Positions 28,153-36,068 of a DNA stretch of 64,000 bases are shown piece by piece (the first letter of the stretch is position 1; each line of letters starts with the position of its first letter). The notes beneath the pieces are model-generated. The model had not been told where the DNA came from, searched no databases, and saw only the letters and a list, made by a program, of their open reading frames with translations. Origin of the DNA: JAJTFA01 sp051715425 (lineage in GTDB: Bacteria > Bacteroidota > Bacteroidia > UKL13-3); assembly GCA_051715425.1 (NCBI GenBank), contig JBPXJS010000041.1, positions 186,001 to 250,000 of the forward strand, written 5' to 3'. The translations under genes were made by a program, and so were the position numbers.

Positions 28153-28782
28153 ATGAAAACTAAAACATGTCAGATATCGGGGAAAATCCTTGATAAAAGT
28201 CAACTTGTTCCTTCACTTGCTGTAAGTGACAGTCTGGTATCATTTATTAAAGCAAGGGGTTATAAATGGGATAAAAACGGGTATATCTCTATTAGCGAAC
28301 TTAACCATTTTCTTAAGCTCAAATTAAAACAAATGCTGGAAGATAATAAAGGCAAGGTTGATACCGATACCATCGATGTGCTTGAGAGTTTTACAGACCA
28401 TGACATCATTACAGAGGACGTGGACAGGGATTACGAGGAAGGCTTAACATTTGCCCAAAAACTTTCTGATAAACTGGCTGCTTTTGGTGGTAGTTGGTCT
28501 TTTATCCTGCTTTTTTTCCTTTGCATTCTTATTTGGATTTTAACCAATCTTTTTATTCTACATTCTTCCTTTGATCCATATCCATTCATTCTTCTTAATC
28601 TGCTTCTTTCCTGCATTGCAGCCATTCAGGCACCCATTATTATGATGAGCCAGAACAGGCAGGAGGACCGGGACAGGTTACGTGCAAAAAACGATTATAA
28701 GGTAAACCTGAAAGCTGAACTGGAAATCCGACAACTCCATGAAAAAATGGATCACCTGATGAGGCAATTGGCTGATAAGTAA
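28153..28782 (+). CDS. DUF1003 membrane protein
   Basis: 209 residues. The DUF1003 core is clear: FAQKLSDKLAAFGGSWSFI, two close membrane helices (~118-136 and ~144-166), and APIIMMSQNRQEDRDRLRAK followed by a charged helical tail (ELEIRQLHEKMDHLMRQL). The N-terminal ~90 residues contain CQISGKILDKSQLVPSLAV, which resembles a small treble-clef-like head but has no full Cys set. Function of DUF1003 is unknown; it is usually called a putative inner-membrane protein. Divergent from ettA. Confidence 0.9.
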   Translation: MKTKTCQISGKILDKSQLVPSLAVSDSLVSFIKARGYKWDKNGYISISELNHFLKLKLKQMLEDNKGKVDTDTIDVLESFTDHDIITEDVDRDYEEGLTFAQKLSDKLAAFGGSWSFILLFFLCILIWILTNLFILHSSFDPYPFILLNLLLSCIAAIQAPIIMMSQNRQEDRDRLRAKNDYKVNLKAELEIRQLHEKMDHLMRQLADK

Positions 28783-28857
28783 AAGCGTGGGCAAAACTCA
28801 GGGATAATGGGGTAGAGGAAATAAAAAAACAGGCTGAATCTTACCCGATAGAAAAAA

Positions 28858-28891
28858 GAGGCTGTCTCAACCTGTGAAACAGCCTCTTTTT
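28858..28891. terminator. Bidirectional terminator after DUF1003 and UspA genes
   Basis: GAGGCTGT / ACAGCCTC perfect 8-bp stem with a 13-nt loop, a T5 run on the + side and an A6 run on the other, between two convergent genes. Confidence 0.88.
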
Positions 28892-28908
28892 AACAATAGC
28901 CTTATTAA

Positions 28909-29787
28909 TTAAATGGCAAACTCTGATGAATATCCGGTTGGCCTTGGTTTTATGCACATTACCGGAATCCGTTGAGATTTATTTACAATTTGCTGAGCCT
29001 CCGTACCCATAAGGTATTCGCCAAGCCCAAGGTCTTCCTGGTGGGTCATAATCAATATAAGGTCTGCACTGATTGCCTCGGCATACTTTAATGTTTCCTC
29101 GGCAAAACTGGCATCCAGTTTATTCAAAATATGGCGGGTAAACTTTATACCATTTTCCTCCAGCATACCTTCCACCTGACGCAATGCAGCAGTAAGACGG
29201 ATATTGGCCTGTTCATCATCCAGGTGGTAAGTAAGGATACGAATGGTTGACTGGTAGGCTTTACCTAAGTGAATGGCCCAGGAAACCTTTTGCCTCGACT
29301 CCACTGTTAAATCCAACGGGAACACGATGTTTTTATATGAATTGGCTGGTTGAGCAGATTTTACTACTACAACCGGAACACCTGACTGCATAATAACACG
29401 TGATGCGTTGCTGCCTATGATTTGCTCTAAACCGGCTGCACCGTTCGATCCCATGATGATGCTGTCACAATCCAGTTCTGTTGCTGCCTCTGCAATTGTT
29501 TTATAAATACGGCCAACACGCATATGTGAGGTACATTTTACGCCATGTGTTTTGGCAATTTCATCAGCCAGCATGGCAATTTTTTCTTTTGCATCATTTT
29601 GTGCCTTTTCATTCTCTTCACTTTTGCCAAATGATAATAAACCGCCAAACATGCTTTCTTCCATTACGTGCAATAAAGCGAGGTGATTGTTGAAGTGTTT
29701 GGCCACCTGAACTGCATGATTTAATGCATGATGTGCAATGTCCGAGAAATCTACGGGTACCAGAATCGTATTTTTGTTGTTTTCCAT
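28909..29787 (-). CDS. Universal stress protein, tandem UspA domains
   Basis: 292 residues from ATG 29787. The open frame reaches 29853, but a good promoter lies at 29810-29838, so the longer start is unlikely. Two UspA domains (~1-148 and ~149-285). The first has the ATP-binding pattern (ILVPVDFSD, then IIMGSNGAAGLEQIIGSNAS with GVPVVVVK). The second is degenerate in the glycine motif (ILIMTHQEDLGLGEYLMGTEA), so it may not bind ATP. Such proteins are produced in starvation and stress; the molecular role is unknown. Divergent from the nucleoside phosphorylase gene. Confidence 0.93.
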   Translation of the reverse strand: MENNKNTILVPVDFSDIAHHALNHAVQVAKHFNNHLALLHVMEESMFGGLLSFGKSEENEKAQNDAKEKIAMLADEIAKTHGVKCTSHMRVGRIYKTIAEAATELDCDSIIMGSNGAAGLEQIIGSNASRVIMQSGVPVVVVKSAQPANSYKNIVFPLDLTVESRQKVSWAIHLGKAYQSTIRILTYHLDDEQANIRLTAALRQVEGMLEENGIKFTRHILNKLDASFAEETLKYAEAISADLILIMTHQEDLGLGEYLMGTEAQQIVNKSQRIPVMCIKPRPTGYSSEFAI

Positions 29788-29809
29788 GAGGTTGATGGTT
29801 TTTGCTGCG

Positions 29810-29838
29810 CAAAGATAATGCTCTGTATTATATTGCAA
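29810..29838 (-). promoter_or_regulatory. Promoter of the UspA gene
   Basis: Minus strand TTG (29836-29838), 18-bp spacer, TATCTTTG (29810-29817): a good Bacteroidota promoter. It is 22 bp before ATG 29787 and overlaps the longer reading frame, fixing the start. Confidence 0.65.
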
Positions 29839-29857
29839 TCTGATTATTGTCACTTTT

Positions 29858-30730
29858 ATGACTGAAAAAATTCAGGAGTCGGAATTGGTATTAAATACAG
29901 ATGGCTCCGTATACCATTTACACTTGTTGCCCGAGGATATAGGCGACACCATTTTGCTGGTGGGCGATCCTGATCGGGTTTCTCATGTTTCCAGCTATTT
30001 CGACCGGATTACTGTAAAAAAACAGAAACGGGAGTTTATTACCCACAGCGGATATATTGGTAACAAATTTCTTACCGTTATCTCCACAGGAATAGGAACC
30101 GATAATATTGATATTGTAATCAATGAGCTGGATACCCTGGCCAATATTAACCTTGGTACAAGAGAAGTAAAAAAGGAAAAAAAATCGCTTAAGCTTATAC
30201 GGATTGGCACCTCTGGTTCATTGCAACCACATATTAAAGCTGATGATATTGTACTTTCAACCCACGGCCTGGGACTTGATTCCCTGATGCAGTTTTATGA
30301 TTATGAGGAGGACCAGGAAACAGCAGACCTGTTAACAGAAATTGACAACCAACTGGATCTTGTTTTTATCAACCCTTATCTGTTTAAAGCTCCGGGAAAT
30401 CTGATCAATCTCTTTAGCAAGGATCTTAAGCGAGGCATAACGGCAACCTGTTGCGGCTTTTATGGCCCGCAGGGTCGTGTTTTGCGCGTACCTACCCGTT
30501 TTGAAGACCTGGTTCAAAGGCTTCACCGCATTTCGGTAAATGGCCAATATGTAAGTAATTTTGAAATGGAAACGGCAGGTATATATGGACTTGCCACCCT
30601 GCTCGGTCACGAGGCTTTATCTGTTAATGCCGTTTTAGCACAAAGGCTGGATCATCAGTTTTCAGCCGACCCTCATCAGGCGGTTGATACAGCTATAAGG
30701 TTGGTATTAGATGCGCTAAAAGAAGCTTAA
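29858..30730 (+). CDS. Nucleoside phosphorylase (uridine phosphorylase-like)
   Basis: 290 residues of the PNP/UDP superfamily: phosphate loop LVGDPDRVSHVSSYF, STGIGTDNIDIVINEL, IRIGTSGSLQP, and the ribose-binding FEMETAGIYGLATLLGHEAL. It splits a nucleoside with phosphate into base and ribose-1-phosphate; the sequence is closest in style to uridine phosphorylase but the base specificity is not certain. Its stop codon overlaps the stop of the convergent response-regulator gene: both TAAs lie in the four bases 30727-30730. Confidence 0.9.
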   Translation: MTEKIQESELVLNTDGSVYHLHLLPEDIGDTILLVGDPDRVSHVSSYFDRITVKKQKREFITHSGYIGNKFLTVISTGIGTDNIDIVINELDTLANINLGTREVKKEKKSLKLIRIGTSGSLQPHIKADDIVLSTHGLGLDSLMQFYDYEEDQETADLLTEIDNQLDLVFINPYLFKAPGNLINLFSKDLKRGITATCCGFYGPQGRVLRVPTRFEDLVQRLHRISVNGQYVSNFEMETAGIYGLATLLGHEALSVNAVLAQRLDHQFSADPHQAVDTAIRLVLDALKEA

Positions 30731-31143
30731 TTATCCTCATAATAATCTCTTGCCATATGGATGAGTTGGCGACCCGTAATTGGTTTAACAATATAATCTG
30801 AAACCTGAGAAATCTCCTTCGCCCTTTTATAATCTCTGGAATCAACGGAGGAGCTCACTATATAAATAACCACTTTTTTGCCCAGGAGAGGTTTAAGCTG
30901 AGCAAAATGGCTGATAAATTCCCAACCATCCATTACGGGCATATTCAGGTCCAGCAAAATAATATCCGGAATTGTTGCAGGGGTATTATCATAAACAATC
31001 TGATTAAAAAACTGAATGGCTGTTTCACCATTGGCAAAAAAAATCGCTCTTTCAGCCACTTTTGTAAATTCAATCTCCTTTCTGATGGTGTAATGATAAA
31101 TGAGGTCATCATCAATTACGCAAATGGTATCAATGGTTTTCAT
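30727..31143 (-). CDS. Single-domain response regulator
   Basis: 138 residues from ATG 31143, which lies inside the last codons of the kinase gene (14-bp overlap); an upstream start would lie deeper in the kinase. A receiver domain only: the acidic pocket CVIDDD (11-13), the phospho-acceptor Asp65 in ILLDLNMPVMDGW, Ser in YIVSSSVDS, and Lys in DYIVKPIT. With no output domain it must act by protein contact or in a phosphorelay. The overlap strongly suggests translational coupling to, and pairing with, the ethylene-receptor-like kinase. Confidence 0.93.
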   Translation of the reverse strand: MKTIDTICVIDDDLIYHYTIRKEIEFTKVAERAIFFANGETAIQFFNQIVYDNTPATIPDIILLDLNMPVMDGWEFISHFAQLKPLLGKKVVIYIVSSSVDSRDYKRAKEISQVSDYIVKPITGRQLIHMARDYYEDN

Positions 31144-32692
31144 GCGTGCCGGTATTAAAATGTATGGTAAATATGGTGCCCTTCTCCACTTCACTCCTTA
31201 TATCAATGGAGCCACCCATTGATTCGATCTGATTTTTGGTAATAAATAAACCAACACCTCTTGCATCCTGATTTCCGTGAAATGTTTTATGGAGTCCGAA
31301 AATTTTATCACCAAATTTATCCATGTCTATACCAACGCCATTATCTTCACAAACTAAAACCACCGATTCGTTCTCCTTAAAAGTCCTCAGTTTTATTAAC
31401 GGTTTTCTTTTGGGGCTGCTGTATTTAATTGCGTTGGAAAGCAGGTTGTACAAAATACTGTCGAGGTAAACCTTGGAATACACAACCCCGGGACATGCTT
31501 TGAAATCTGACTCTATTATTGCTTCACTCACCCCTATTTGAACCGCAAGACTTAACATCTGTTTATTAAGCGATTCTTCAAATTGGATATCCTCATAAGC
31601 ATTGTCTTGATCCTGATTAATCTCTACAATTTCTGTCAGATCATTCACGGTATCCGTTAAACTTTTGCAAACAGCATTCAGATGGGCAATTATTTCCTGT
31701 CTGGCCGTCTCACCTTTCTCCAGTTCATAAATTTCAAGAAGGGTATTCATCCCACTGATTGGGGAGCGAAGATTATGAGATACGATATAGGCAAAATCCT
31801 GCAATTTCTGACCTTTGCGAATAAGCCGTTTGGATAAAGTCTCCATTTCATGCAGGCGTTCCTTAAGCAAATTACTCTGGTTCTTTTCATTTGTTACATC
31901 CCGCGATACAGTAATCATATGCAACACATCTCCTTTCGGATCAAGAATGGGTACAAAAACTATATGAAAATGTTTCTGCGCCAGATTTCCATTGGCGGGA
32001 GAGGCCTCCATGATGACGGGTAGTTTGGTACCAACACTTTTTTCAAAACTCAGGTTAAAACTTTTCATATAATCATCCGGATAACCAAAATCATAAATAC
32101 TCTTTCCGATATATTCCATGGGACTTTTCCCTGATATAACCTTAATATAATCGTTGATGAACTCAATTTTTTTATTTAAGGAATAACGACAAATGATGTC
32201 GGGATTATGATTAACAAGGCTTTTAAACTCAGCCTCCTTTTTCTGCAACATTTCATTGGCAATAACCAGTTCTGCTGTTTTCTCATCTATAATAAGTTGC
32301 AACTGCTCCGGTGATTTATACTCCAGCGCCTTTGGAATAATTTTAAACAGGTACACTACCGTAACCCATGAGATTATTGCTGTAATAAATAACAATGCAG
32401 CAGATAATCTATACACCGGGTTCCAGAAAATAATGGCATCTATCAGATGAGTTCCTCCGCAGGAGATAATAAAAGCGGCAAACAGCAATAAGGCCGGCTT
32501 GTAAGGAACATACTTTTGGTTATACACGAAATAAATCAGTAATCCGGGAATAGTGAAGTATGCAAGCCAGATAAGCAAGCTTGAAATGATATAGAACCAT
32601 CCGTGAAAACTGGTCCATTCTCCACAATACCACCTGGCTGGAAATCCCTCCGGGGAAAACAGGCCACGGATAAATTCTTCCGGAGCTTCCAT
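31130..32692 (-). CDS. Histidine kinase with ethylene-receptor (ETR1)-like membrane sensor and PAS domain
   Basis: 520 residues. Three helices (~33-56, 66-90, 95-118) match the plant ETR1 sensor: AYFTIPGLLIYFV (44-56) against AYFSIPLELIYFV, and CGGTHLI (78-84) against CGATHLI, with Cys78 and His82 in the places of the copper ligands Cys65 and His69. Tyr45, Ile48, Pro49 and Ile75 also match; the position of ETR1 Asp25 is Ser38. A coiled linker, a PAS domain (~152-268), a HisKA domain with His306 (VSHNLRSPISG) and an HATPase domain (NLLSNAIKYSS, EDNGVGIDMDKFG, RGVGLFITK) follow. Sensor call rests on the alignment from memory; ligand is inference. Confidence 0.88.
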   Translation of the reverse strand: MEAPEEFIRGLFSPEGFPARWYCGEWTSFHGWFYIISSLLIWLAYFTIPGLLIYFVYNQKYVPYKPALLLFAAFIISCGGTHLIDAIIFWNPVYRLSAALLFITAIISWVTVVYLFKIIPKALEYKSPEQLQLIIDEKTAELVIANEMLQKKEAEFKSLVNHNPDIICRYSLNKKIEFINDYIKVISGKSPMEYIGKSIYDFGYPDDYMKSFNLSFEKSVGTKLPVIMEASPANGNLAQKHFHIVFVPILDPKGDVLHMITVSRDVTNEKNQSNLLKERLHEMETLSKRLIRKGQKLQDFAYIVSHNLRSPISGMNTLLEIYELEKGETARQEIIAHLNAVCKSLTDTVNDLTEIVEINQDQDNAYEDIQFEESLNKQMLSLAVQIGVSEAIIESDFKACPGVVYSKVYLDSILYNLLSNAIKYSSPKRKPLIKLRTFKENESVVLVCEDNGVGIDMDKFGDKIFGLHKTFHGNQDARGVGLFITKNQIESMGGSIDIRSEVEKGTIFTIHFNTGTHENH

Positions 32693-32770
32693 AAAGTTTA
32701 AGTTTTAGTAATACAATTTAGGTATTAAAAAAATCTGGACAGCGTGATTGGTGTAAAAACAGTATTGGTT

Positions 32771-33205
32771 TTATAAATAGTGCTTCCAAACATGTTTGTC
32801 AATAGGGAAAGTCAGGTGCTTCTCATTGAGTTCATCTTTGGGCATCCAAAAAAAACGTAGCCATTCAGATCTGCCGTTAACTGAAATCTCATGCTCATCA
32901 AGACGTATATGAACATCACCGATAACTTTTACTTTATAATAAACAGCAACAAGCTGATCGGTTTGCCTGAACGCACTTTGTTGAAAAAAGTCGGTGGTAT
33001 ACAGGTGATCTCCTGCTTCAATATCAAGTCCTGTTTCTTCTTTAAATTCCCTGATGAGGCAATCCTTTATTCCTTCGCCTAATTCCAGCCCGCCACCAGG
33101 GAACTTGGTAAACTGAAAATTATTTATTTTCTCTTCTACAAGCAACAACTGATTCCGGTGCTCCAGAATTCCATAAACCCTGATGGTAAATCTGCTTAAG
33201 GCCAT
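32771..33205 (-). CDS. NUDIX hydrolase
   Basis: 144 residues. The Nudix box GGLELGEGIKDCLIREFKEETGL fits G-x5-E-x7-REUxEExGU; its key residues are in GLELGEG and REFKEETGL. It should cleave a nucleoside diphosphate linked to another moiety with Mg; substrate unknown. The gene overlaps the end of the outer-membrane protein gene upstream by one base (TGATG), so the two are likely translated together. Confidence 0.9.
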   Translation of the reverse strand: MALSRFTIRVYGILEHRNQLLLVEEKINNFQFTKFPGGGLELGEGIKDCLIREFKEETGLDIEAGDHLYTTDFFQQSAFRQTDQLVAVYYKVKVIGDVHIRLDEHEISVNGRSEWLRFFWMPKDELNEKHLTFPIDKHVWKHYL

Positions 33206-33993
33206 CAGTTATCCTCCAGGGTATAAACGGCACCTATATTTACACCAAAGAAAAAGGGAAAAACATTAATAGGTGATGCCGATACAGAAACAGGATAAAA
33301 ACCCAACAGGGGTTGAACAAACAAAGTTGTTTTCTTTTCATACCTGTACTCCGCTTTTGCCCCTAAAAATATATTCATAGCCAAACGGTAACCATCATAC
33401 CCGGTAGAATCTATATTAAACTCATCTTCTCCATTCTCTGTAAACTGGTTTAGCACAGCTGTCATCTGATGTTTTAACAATACATTTATTCCTAATCCTC
33501 CGCTGGCATGAAACAACCAACGGTAATCTCTGCTTTGTTTAAAAGTATAATTAAATATAGCGGGCACCTGCACGTACTGATACCTGTAATTGTAATCGAT
33601 GCTTCTATTTGCGTTTGACAGGTCTAATACCCTTCCGTTGCCAATTCCCGGATGGGTGTAATCCCGAAACTGAATATCTTTTTGCTGGCGTTGAAAACCA
33701 ATATCCATATACCCGAGGCCAAATTGAAACGCCCACTTTTTGTTTAGCATATAATTAGCCAGTAAGCCAACACCGAAAGAAAACCTACTGGTTTCATGAG
33801 ATGCCACAGAATCGGCATATTGTTTAAACGTTTGTGATGAGCCCTGCCTTAGCGGATCTGCAGATGATGATGTATTGAAAGACCAGGTGGCAAGTGGCAT
33901 AATACCACCACCCACAGTTAATTTATCGCGACTCTGCGCAGATATTCTGCAGGTAAAAGCAATAAGAAGAAATAACAGGCATAATCGTTTCAT
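33205..33993 (-). CDS. Outer-membrane beta-barrel protein
   Basis: 262 residues. Signal peptide (MKRLCLLFLLIAFTCRISAQ), then alternating beta strands rich in aromatic residues (FSFGVGLLANYMLNKKWAFQ, WAFQFGLGYMDIG, YRYQYVQVPAIFNYTFK), as in eight- to ten-stranded porin-family barrels. Function not identifiable. It is 47 bp downstream of the PorV/PorQ-like gene in the same direction and overlaps the NUDIX start by one base. Confidence 0.82.
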   Translation of the reverse strand: MKRLCLLFLLIAFTCRISAQSRDKLTVGGGIMPLATWSFNTSSSADPLRQGSSQTFKQYADSVASHETSRFSFGVGLLANYMLNKKWAFQFGLGYMDIGFQRQQKDIQFRDYTHPGIGNGRVLDLSNANRSIDYNYRYQYVQVPAIFNYTFKQSRDYRWLFHASGGLGINVLLKHQMTAVLNQFTENGEDEFNIDSTGYDGYRLAMNIFLGAKAEYRYEKKTTLFVQPLLGFYPVSVSASPINVFPFFFGVNIGAVYTLEDN

Positions 33994-34040
33994 CCGGAAT
34001 AGTTTTCCGGTACAATTAAAAGAAATAAAATGAACAGAAA

Positions 34041-35114
34041 CTAACTCTTTTTCTGAATACTGAGTCGAAGGGAAATAATATTGCTGTATGGAAGAGAGCT
34101 TACGCTGCCTGCATTGGATAATGCGTAATCAATGGCCAGGTTATTTATCTGCAGCCCAACACCAATGGTAGGGGTATAGGTATACTTTTTTGTTCCGTCA
34201 AAATCGGTTTCTTTCTGAATATTCATTACCCCGGTTCTAAGAAAAACAATGCTTCTGTAGCCCAGTTCAAGTCCGGCCCTTGGGTTAATATTTATATACT
34301 TATTTGAAACAAGCACATTTCGTTGCCCGTCAAAAGTAATATCGGCATTTAACTCAGGCACTACGCTAAGCTTCTCCTTAAAAAAGGTGAACTTTCTTGA
34401 CACTCCGGCAATGGATGTGGGCAAAGTTATTTCCAGACTATTTTCGGGCAATTTGTTGTTGGTTTGTAATAACACCTGTTTCTGACTTTGAGAAAAGCTA
34501 TAGTCCCAAACATTAAAAGTGGAGGTGATATCACGCACGACCAAACCCAGATTCCATTTTTTTAGTTGATACTGTGCGCCTATATCAAACCCAAAACCCC
34601 AGGCATTGGCAAACTCTCCCACAATCCTTCTTATCACTTTTACATTTCCTCCGAGCTTTAACCCTTTTATACCTAACTCCCTCGCATATGATCCTGTAAA
34701 GGCATAATCAACTGCTGAAAAACTTTGAATACGGGAATAATCGATCTGACCGTCCTGGAACAAATCCAACGTGTTTGGAATATCATCCACCCCAACCCTG
34801 GTAACCGAAAGCGCGGCAACACTTTTATCATTTAAACGGTAAGCAACAGTTCCATAATCATGCTTCACAATTCCGGCAAATTGCTCATTATGCATAAAGG
34901 TAAATTGTATATGCTCCTTAACCGACAACAAGCCGGCAGGATTCCAGTAGGCTGCGGTGGCATCATCAACGCTTGCTACAACAGCACCTCCAAGTCCGGC
35001 AGCTTTTGCTCCGGCTCCCAATGTTAAAAACTCATTACTGTATTTCAGTGCCTGCGCTCCGGCTCCGAAACCACATACTATAAAACTAAAAAAAACAACC
35101 AGCCTAACTTTCAT
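34041..35114 (-). CDS. PorV/PorQ-family outer-membrane protein
   Basis: 357 residues from ATG 35114, which starts a good signal peptide (MKVRLVVFFSFIVCGFGAGAQ); the longer open frame lacks one. The family marks are FLTLGAGAKAAGLGGAVVAS, DDATAAYWNPAGL, and a FadL-like barrel ending with SLRLSIQKKS. PorV binds T9SS cargo and PorQ helps the attachment complex; which role this one has is not decided. It overlaps the preceding gene by 11 bp. A second member lies at 43062-44153. Confidence 0.87.
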   Translation of the reverse strand: MKVRLVVFFSFIVCGFGAGAQALKYSNEFLTLGAGAKAAGLGGAVVASVDDATAAYWNPAGLLSVKEHIQFTFMHNEQFAGIVKHDYGTVAYRLNDKSVAALSVTRVGVDDIPNTLDLFQDGQIDYSRIQSFSAVDYAFTGSYARELGIKGLKLGGNVKVIRRIVGEFANAWGFGFDIGAQYQLKKWNLGLVVRDITSTFNVWDYSFSQSQKQVLLQTNNKLPENSLEITLPTSIAGVSRKFTFFKEKLSVVPELNADITFDGQRNVLVSNKYININPRAGLELGYRSIVFLRTGVMNIQKETDFDGTKKYTYTPTIGVGLQINNLAIDYALSNAGSVSSLPYSNIISLRLSIQKKS

Positions 35115-35778
35115 TTGTAAAAATACTTTTGAGAAGCACAACCTCACTTTCTGCACCTGCAAAATAGGCATTTTCCAGATTCAACAAAACCTTTAATAGT
35201 TTGTTTGTATCCTCTTCACCAAGTTCAGGAACTCCGGCCCGCAACATAATTCTGTTTAACGAGTACATGAACTTATTATTATCCATATAGTAGTAAATGT
35301 ACTTTACGCCCGAAAAATGGCCGAAAAAGTTAAAAAACTCCTGATTATTTGCAGAGCCTGATAATTCAAGAAAGCTGTTTAATATATGCTGATCGGTTAC
35401 CTGAAGAGAGTGATAAAAATGGTCAACCGAAGTTGGGTGGTACTTAACAAGCATCCGGTCTATCATGAGCTCAAGGGCAATATGGGCAATAAACCATTTA
35501 CGCTGAACCTGATTGCTGAGGCCTGCGTTATTGATATGGTGGGTAAACAACCGGAGGTAACCGGTAAAATAATCTGAACCATGAAACAATTTATCGGCCT
35601 GGTAGTGCTGCAGAGCACCCCGGAGAAGCTGATGGTGTTCTTCTAAAAATAGCTGCTCAGGTAAGAGGTGCTTATATGACTTCACCCACTTTTTTGTAAT
35701 ATCCGGTAATATCAGCCCCGTATTATAATAATGATTGGCCTCTTGCTGATGAATAAAAAAATGAGAGAGATAATTCAA
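35104..35778 (-). CDS. Conserved protein of unknown function, weakly ACP-phosphodiesterase-like
   Basis: 224 residues. The only good start is TTG 35778 (no in-frame ATG nearby). The beginning MNYLSHFFIH and HHQLLRGALQHYQADKLFHG faintly resemble the all-helical AcpH/ACP phosphodiesterase family (MNFLAH..., H.....D.F), with His and Asp in possibly metal-binding places (HYQADKLFH, FIAHIALELMID). The similarity is too weak to assign activity. It is cytoplasmic by sequence and overlaps the PorV/PorQ-like gene by 11 bp. Confidence 0.7.
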   Translation of the reverse strand: MNYLSHFFIHQQEANHYYNTGLILPDITKKWVKSYKHLLPEQLFLEEHHQLLRGALQHYQADKLFHGSDYFTGYLRLFTHHINNAGLSNQVQRKWFIAHIALELMIDRMLVKYHPTSVDHFYHSLQVTDQHILNSFLELSGSANNQEFFNFFGHFSGVKYIYYYMDNNKFMYSLNRIMLRAGVPELGEEDTNKLLKVLLNLENAYFAGAESEVVLLKSIFTNES

Positions 35779-35794
35779 TGGGTAAGGTTTCTTT

Positions 35795-35971
35795 TTAATA
35801 TTGGCTCCAGTTTCGTTTAGGAGCTTTGTTCTTTTTTTTCACCAAACCCTTCTTATCATAATCGGCCTTATAGTTCTTTTGAGGGTCACTGTATGCTGCA
35901 CATTTTTTTGGCTTACATGCAGGTGATGTGATCAGAATAAAGGAAAGAATAATAATTCCTGAAAATTTCAT
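35795..35971 (-). CDS. 58-residue basic lipoprotein
   Basis: A short gene easily missed: ATG 35971 to TAA 35795. Signal peptide MKFSGIIILSFILITSPAC with a Cys at 19 as a lipobox-like site (SPAC), then a strongly basic mature part (KPKKCAAYSDPQKNY..., KGLVKKKNKAPKRNWSQY). A near-perfect promoter lies 6 bp before the ATG, which supports that it is expressed. Function unknown; a small basic envelope lipoprotein could bind LPS or peptidoglycan, which is only inference. Confidence 0.8.
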   Translation of the reverse strand: MKFSGIIILSFILITSPACKPKKCAAYSDPQKNYKADYDKKGLVKKKNKAPKRNWSQY

Positions 35972-35976
35972 GTGAT

Positions 35977-36006
35977 CAAAAATAAGGAAAATAACCGTTT
36001 CGCAAA
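35977..36006 (-). promoter_or_regulatory. Promoter of the small lipoprotein gene, probably leaderless
   Basis: Minus strand TTTG (36003-36006), 18-bp spacer, TATTTTTG (35977-35984): full match to the Bacteroidota consensus. The ATG follows only 5 bp later, so transcription should start at or within a base or two of the start codon. Confidence 0.7.
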
Positions 36007-36018
36007 CCCCTTAAATTG

Positions 36019-36046
36019 AAAAGTCCCGCACTGAGGCGGGACTTTT
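36019..36046. terminator. Terminator after the histone-like gene
   Basis: AAAAGTCCCGC / GCGGGACTTTT, perfect 11-bp stem with a 6-nt loop. It lies 22 bp beyond the stop of the histone-like gene and separates it from the small lipoprotein promoter. Confidence 0.88.
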
Positions 36047-36068
36047 TGTGCGGTTAATGAATAACCGA

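Noticed and set aside
29788..29853. Longer UspA start
   Set aside because: A promoter match lies inside it, and UspA domains begin at ILVPVDFSD, close to ATG 29787.
31144..31194. 17-residue extension of the response regulator
   Set aside because: It lies wholly in the kinase coding region and receiver domains begin a few residues before the acidic pocket.
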